Assembly: GCA_015499995.1 (NCBI GenBank)
Contig: JADNRV010000776.1
Span: 1 to 13,508 of the forward strand
Direction: 5' to 3'
DNA: 13,508 nucleotides
Origin: Flammula alnicola
Taxonomy: Eukaryota; Basidiomycota; Agaricomycetes; Agaricales; Strophariaceae
The number at the start of each line of letters is the position of its first letter. Position 1 is the first letter of the stretch. The translations under genes were made by a program, and so were the position numbers. Below, piece after piece: positions 9,483-13,508 of the stretch. The notes beneath the pieces were generated by a model. It was not told where the DNA came from, did no database searches, and saw only the letters and a list, made by a program, of their open reading frames with translations.

Positions 9483-11587
9483 CTACTCTTCTTCAGAGCC
9501 TCCTGCTGAACCTTCTTCGTCTTCAACTGTGAAAGTCGAGAGCGGTACGGCATAAAGGCGGATGACAGGCTACAAAAATGTTGTCAATTATCTTCACAGA
9601 GAGACGATAGGGTATTAAGAATACACACCTTGTTAGGATCCTTGACCAGCACGTACTTGCCCTCAGGCATCTTCATGCACATGTCAGTGACAGTTCGGAC
9701 GATACCCCAGCCGTTAGCCAGAGAGACGTTGAGCTGGGCAGCAAAATCGGTGGGCCGCATCGAAGCAGTGCTCAAGATCACATGTCGAGTATTGTCACGA
9801 GCGTTGGCTCGAGAGATGTACCTGCATCAAGGGAAAGCGTCAGCAAGGTCCCGAAGTCGAGTAAATTAATGAGGATGCGATAAAAAAGGGAGGATCCATT
9901 GAAACATGAGAAATATCGTGGAGAAGGAAACGGAAAAAATATAGGAAGGAATGGCGAAATCGGCGTACCCAATCTTCATGAGTTCGGCGCCAGCAAGGAC
10001 GCTCTGGACAGTCCATTTGGCAAGTTTGCAGCTATTGTTCTTCATTTCGGTGGCAACGACAGCACCGCGTTGAGAGTCCAATTTCGAGCGCCAATCAGGA
10101 GCACCTCCAGCACCTTGGGCTCGGGGATCGAATTCATTCAAAGCGCGAATGGTGACTAAACCCTGTCCATCCCGAGGGCTTCCTGATCCAGGCGAATACG
10201 CATCGACCTCAGTACGAACGCAGATCTTGATGTCTTCGTCTTCGGTGATGCCCAGGTCGAACAGCCTGTATCGATAACCACATGAAGCAAGAGGTTCAGT
10301 TTCCTCTGGGCCGTAGAACGGGTTTGGATGAGCAAAGTCAACAGGCGGTGGCGGCGCTGTTTCGATGACAGATTGGAAGCCAAAGTTTTGGTTGATATAT
10401 GTCGCTTCGAGTGACAATGATGTCGCAGTGTTGATAGCTGCGGTTTCTGGTACGACGGCTTTTTCTGTGGGGTTGTTAGGGTTGGGAGGGGCTGGATCTT
10501 GGGGCGGATCTGCAGCATTTTCGTTGACGGTGACAGTATCGAATGGACCGCCGTCCCGCTTGTCCAAGAACAAGCTGTCACCTTCACGCACAATAACAAT
10601 GTCCCATGGGTAGACAGATCGAGGAGCGCACATCAAGACGCTCAGAATAACATCTGTGGTGTATACTTTGGCAACACCAGTACTCGCGAGCTGTTTCAAT
10701 TGATTCAGAACTTGAGCTATAACAAAGAAAAGGCACTCTTACTTGTTGGATGACGGGATCGTCTGATGTTGTTGTGTTGTATTTTATGCGGTCCACCAAT
10801 TGAAGTGGTTTCTCAGTTTTTGTCGTCACACGATCGTAGGACTTGTCGTATGCGAAAAGTCGTCCGTAAGAATCCCTAGAACCTTCATTGAGGTTTATTA
10901 CATGAGAAAATTGAAATGCACTCACAATTCCTCAGGCTCATCAACTTCCAAACGCAACTTGGCGAGGCGATGGAATTCAATTTCTTCCAGCATACTCCAT
11001 TGTGGAGAAATAACAACCGAGGACTCGCGGGTACGGTTGTTCTACAAAAACAGTCAAGCAATGTTTGAACAATATCAATGGACGGACCTTTTCCCAGTCT
11101 CTCCAGCCTCTTCTTTGGGTTCCTCCACGTTGGCCAGCACCTCCTCTGAATGCAGGACCTCCGCGTGCACCCTGGCTGCGCCCCTTGCTCCGTATCCAGC
11201 ACCACCTCGCACATTTCCGCGACCGCGATTGAAGCCAGTTCCACGACGGGCAGGAGCAGCCTTGTTGTCAACAAGCGAGAATGAAGATTCGTCTTCAACA
11301 TGGAAGTAAGCAAAGGCACTGGCAGTGCCGCTTCCAAAGGCTTGGTTTCGGTCACGACCACGACCACCTTGGCCACCTCCACGGCTGCTTGGGTAGGAGG
11401 CAGGCCGGCTATATTTGGCGATTATCGGAAGAGAGATCATTCCAGTCAGCGAAACGGCCAAGCTTGTCGGTTTTCGAATAAGGAGCATATGGATGTCCTT
11501 GAATTTAAATTGATCTGGAAGTTTGAGGTCGAAGGCCCCAGCCGCCGTCGGGATTGTCGTGAATGGGCGGTAATGAAACGAAGGCAT
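9483..11587 (-). CDS. eIF3d: Eukaryotic translation initiation factor 3 subunit D
   Basis: eIF3d is the mRNA cap-binding subunit of the eIF3 complex (Moe1 in fission yeast). Exons in coding order: 11587-11088, 11041-10926, 10875-10743, 10690-9969, 9821-9629, 9569-9483, with introns of 46, 50, 52, 147 and 59 bp, about 585 residues. The N-terminus has [14 protein letters not shown] and [10 protein letters not shown], then [15 protein letters not shown] and a Gly/Arg-rich stretch ending [10 protein letters not shown]. Next come [20 protein letters not shown] and DPVIQQLASTG. The cap-binding core includes [36 protein letters not shown] and [11 protein letters not shown], followed by an acidic tail. 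Exons 2-6 are intact. Exon 1 needs about seven added bases: at the start (ATG/GCC near 11585), 11534-11535, 11521, 11491, two near 11408-11417, and one in CCCC 11181-11184. With them its length and phase are exact. I read these as assembly errors in an essential gene. Confidence 0.95.
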
Positions 11588-11614
11588 TATCAATGAGAGT
11601 CTGGAGATGATGAT

Positions 11615-11627
11615 TTCTAGAAATTTC
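11615..11627. promoter_or_regulatory. Heat-shock-element-like triplet TTCnnGAAnnTTC
   Basis: TTCTAGAAATTTC matches the canonical Hsf1 site, three alternating TTC/GAA units with exact 2-base spacing and no mismatch. It is located 27 bp upstream of the eIF3d start codon and about 50 bp upstream of the IST3 start. A 13-base match to an AT-rich motif can arise by chance, so function is unproven. Confidence 0.5.
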
Positions 11628-11664
11628 GAGACGTTCAAGCAAGCGTGGGAAAGTGCGCCTTATT

Positions 11665-11669
11665 ATTGG
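11665..11669 (-). promoter_or_regulatory. CCAAT box
   Basis: CCAAT reads on the minus strand (ATTGG on plus), 77 bp upstream of the eIF3d start codon, a usual distance for the fungal CCAAT-binding (Hap/NF-Y) complex. It is only 9 bp from the IST3 start codon, so it more likely serves eIF3d. The call rests on a five-base match plus position. Confidence 0.4.
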
Positions 11670-11678
11670 CCACACGCA

Positions 11679-12738
11679 ATGAAGTGAGTCTCCATCTCGT
11701 ATACCCCAGAGCAATGCTCAAGCCGTCGTTCATCGCAGTGTTGTCAAGGAAATCAACAAAATAAACCAAGCCGAGCTTGACCTCGGTCTTAGCGGCGCTT
11801 CATGGCACGATGAATACAAGGATTCCGCGTACATCTTTATTGGAGGTCTTCACTTCGATCTCACTGAAGGCGACGTGATCACAATCTTCTCTCAGTAAGT
11901 CGATATCGAACTTTATACGCAAATATTGATTGTATCAGATATGGCGAAGTTATAGACTTGAACATGCCACGAGACAAAGAAACAGGCAAACGAAAAGGCT
12001 TTGCTTTCTCATGTACGAGGATCAACGGTCTACCATCCTGGCTGTCGACAATCTCAATGGTGCTAAAGTCTGGAGAAGACTCTCCGTGTTGATCACGTCA
12101 AGAACTACAAGCAACCCAAGATCAAGAATGAAGACGGGGAATGGGTTGACCCAGAGGAGCAAAGTTTCAATGCCAAACCCCAGATGATTGAAGGTAAAGT
12201 CATGCCGTCTCAGTTTCCCAGGTGGTCACCTCTCTATTAATATCATTAGATGGTGGTGCCGAATCCGATTCATCTGCATCTACAGGAGCATCGATAGACC
12301 CCGAAGATCCTATGAGGGATTATCTGATTGCTCAGAGGAGAGAGGAGAAGGCGCTCAAAAGGCAAAGAAATCCAAAGGAAAAGGAAAGCATAAAGATGAA
12401 ACACCGGAGGAGCGCCGTGCAAGGAAAGCCAGAAATAAAGCGAGGAAGGCCAAGAAGATTAAGTCAGCGGGTACGAAAGCCGTGGAAGATTTATTGAACA
12501 GCTTTGGAAGACCACCACCGCCGCCTGCCGCATCTCGCTCAGATGATCCGGCAGAGAGACGCCGACGATCCCCCCTGATCGTAGCCGAAGGAGTACGTCC
12601 AGGTCACCAAGACGTCGCTCACGCTCGCCACCCAGTGCGTATGCGGAAGATCGCAACCGTCGCAGAGACTTCAGGCAATCGGACGATGAGGGTCGTTCTT
12701 ATGGGCATCATTCGCGCGGGAAAAGTTCTAGAGAATGA
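11679..12738 (+). CDS. IST3: IST3/RBMX2-type U2 snRNP splicing factor (RRM, RES complex)
   Basis: Ist3 (Snu17) binds Bud13 and Pml1 in the RES complex, which supports the first step of splicing and pre-mRNA retention. Exons: 11679-11683, 11739-11894, 11939-12193, 12250-12738, with introns of 55, 44 and 56 bp, about 302 residues. The first exon supplies only ATGAA; splicing yields MNVVKEINKINQAEL, the invariant family start. The RRM has RNP2 YIFIGG (33-38) and RNP1 KGFAFLMY (73-80), followed by RVDHVKNYKQPK, the region contacting Bud13. A Lys/Arg-rich segment and an RS-type tail (RSTSRSPRRRSRSPP) make it longer than yeast Ist3 and more like RBMX2. Four single-base losses break the frame: near 12008 (CC), after 12070 (CC), in AAAA 12357-12360 and in the C6 run 12570-12575. 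Restoring each lands exactly on the TGA at 12736-12738. Confidence 0.93.
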
Positions 12739-13062
12739 AATCATTCTAATAACTTCACTGTGAAATATTTGGTGATCGATTGCTTCATTAGACCGTATGC
12801 CTCTGTTCTCAGCTCAGTTACTCATCTTCATATCTTTCATTCAACCAGAGCGTTGCGCGGTTCCTTACAGCCGAGTTAAAAATAGGAATGTGAGCTGTTT
12901 CATGCTTTATCTTCCATCTCGCATCATTGTCTAGATAACAAGCCAGGTATTTTAATACCGAGCGAACTCTGGTTTTCACGAATATAATTCAAGACCAATG
13001 TCTCACGCACTTGTGTTCGTTCAAAACCTGATGTCGCTCTCCAGTTTGCTGGTTAACCAATG
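12739..13062. other. Intergenic between convergent genes
   Basis: About 320 bp separate the IST3 stop from the stop of the small minus-strand candidate. It must hold the 3' untranslated region of IST3. I found no open frame of note, no repeat and no RNA gene signature. Confidence 0.5.
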
Positions 13063-13395
13063 TCATTCCGTGATGCCACCGACCCAATTAGCATCACGCG
13101 TTGCATCTCATGTTATTTTCATACTGTTCTGTTCCAGGGGTTGGTCTGGGGTTGCACTTACCATTTCCAAGAATTGTCAAAGAATTATGGTTACCGTTGA
13201 CAATCGAAGAACTGCCCAACGTGGTTGGGCCTATCTCGACAGCTTTCACGGCTTCTAGGGATATTTCTTCATGCTCTATGGTATAGACTCCGATATTTTG
13301 CAAAGCGACGGTTTATAAAGCGTCCAGGATTCAAATTGGTCCAGGATGCTGATGGCCATCCGGAGAATTGCCAGAGAGAGGACCAACAGATCCAT
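13063..13395 (-). CDS. Unidentified short gene or 3' end of a gene
   Basis: The product is not recognised. Exon 13395-13162 is followed by a 55-bp intron (13161-13107, donor GTAAGT, acceptor ATGAG) and exon 13106-13063 ending at TGA. The reading starts MDLLVLSLAILRMAISILDQ, a hydrophobic, signal-anchor-like segment. One base must be added in the A4 run near 13298-13301 to connect to NIGVYTIEHEEISLEAVKAV, after which the frame stays open and crosses the intron in phase to end NWVGGITE, about 92 residues. The correction resembles those in the recognised genes. The ATG could be internal: the frame is open a few codons upstream before a TGA, and the gene might continue past the window through another exon. 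No domain is visible. Confidence 0.35.
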
Positions 13396-13508
13396 TCTGA
13401 TTTTAAATTTCGGAATAACCCCTCAAAGAAAATTTCCCCCTTGTTACGTAGATGATAGTATGCAAGGGGTCTTCAAGACCTTTTTAAATACGAGCGCGGG
13501 CAATTACT

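Larger units (their letters stand above)
11588..11678. promoter_or_regulatory. Divergent promoter shared by eIF3d and IST3
   Basis: Only 91 bp separate the two start codons, so both 5' untranslated regions and core promoters lie within it or extend into the opposite gene. It contains a perfect three-unit heat-shock-element pattern (11615-11627) and a CCAAT box on the minus strand (11665-11669). No TATA box is obvious. The arrangement is seen directly; transcription factor binding is inference. Confidence 0.75.

Noticed and set aside
9822..9968. Possible extra exon in the 147-bp eIF3d intron
   Set aside because: Joining the flanking exons directly gives [18 protein letters not shown], matching the family without a gap, so no residues are missing.
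10156..10599. 147-codon minus-strand open frame
   Set aside because: It overlaps eIF3d exon 4 in another frame; the conserved cap-binding residues lie in the other reading.
10800..11309. 169-codon plus-strand open frame
   Set aside because: It is antisense to three eIF3d exons and two of its introns; no motif, and the opposite strand explains the region.
11075..11638. 187-codon minus-strand open frame as a separate protein
   Set aside because: It is stitched from eIF3d exon 1 by frameshifts; different pieces of eIF3d appear in and out of this frame.
1..13508. tRNA, rRNA, CRISPR array, transposon ends or viral genes
   Set aside because: I found no B-box consensus, no regular spaced repeats, no long terminal or inverted repeats with target duplications, and no recognisable transposase, reverse transcriptase or viral protein.

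Overview
The window looks like nuclear DNA of a filamentous basidiomycete, most likely an Agaricomycete. Four recognisable eukaryotic housekeeping genes are each cut by several short GT-AG introns (mostly 44-65 bp), exon-intron density is high, and the spliced proteins look like mushroom-type orthologues. I see no bacterial operons, tRNA, rRNA, CRISPR array or intact transposon.

Layout. Bases 1-2353 hold nothing I can identify. A weak three-exon candidate lies at 2354-2789 (+), followed by about 1.1 kb without a gene. An ING-family PHD-finger chromatin reader runs on the minus strand (5746 to 3912, seven exons). Bases 5747-7163 hold only isolated open stretches. Four frame-consistent exons of an unidentified plus-strand gene occupy 7164-7827. 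A DSC2/UBAC2-type rhomboid-like protein with a C-terminal UBA/CUE domain is encoded at 8056-9400 (+, seven exons, fully intact). It converges on translation initiation factor eIF3 subunit d (minus, 11587 to 9483, six exons) with 82 bp between the stop codons. eIF3d is divergent from the splicing factor IST3/RBMX2 (+, 11679-12738, four exons). The 91 bp between their start codons carries a perfect three-unit heat-shock-element match and an inverted CCAAT box. A short unidentified minus-strand gene or gene end lies at 13395-13063.

The recognisable genes cover chromatin reading (ING), Golgi/ER ubiquitin ligase membrane function (DSC2), cap-linked translation initiation (eIF3d) and pre-mRNA splicing (IST3). 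The last two may be co-regulated through one promoter; otherwise this is ordinary gene-dense core genome.

Data quality matters here. ING, eIF3d and IST3 carry at least 14 single-base losses, nearly all inside short homopolymers, while DSC2 and most of eIF3d have none. In conserved essential genes with otherwise perfect splice phases this points to an unpolished long-read assembly rather than pseudogenes. Automated ORF calling will break these genes. I did not find a convincing new biological system; the best leads are an in-frame 39-nt PHD microexon next to a structured intron, the heat-shock-type divergent promoter, and the unidentified gene at 7164-7827.
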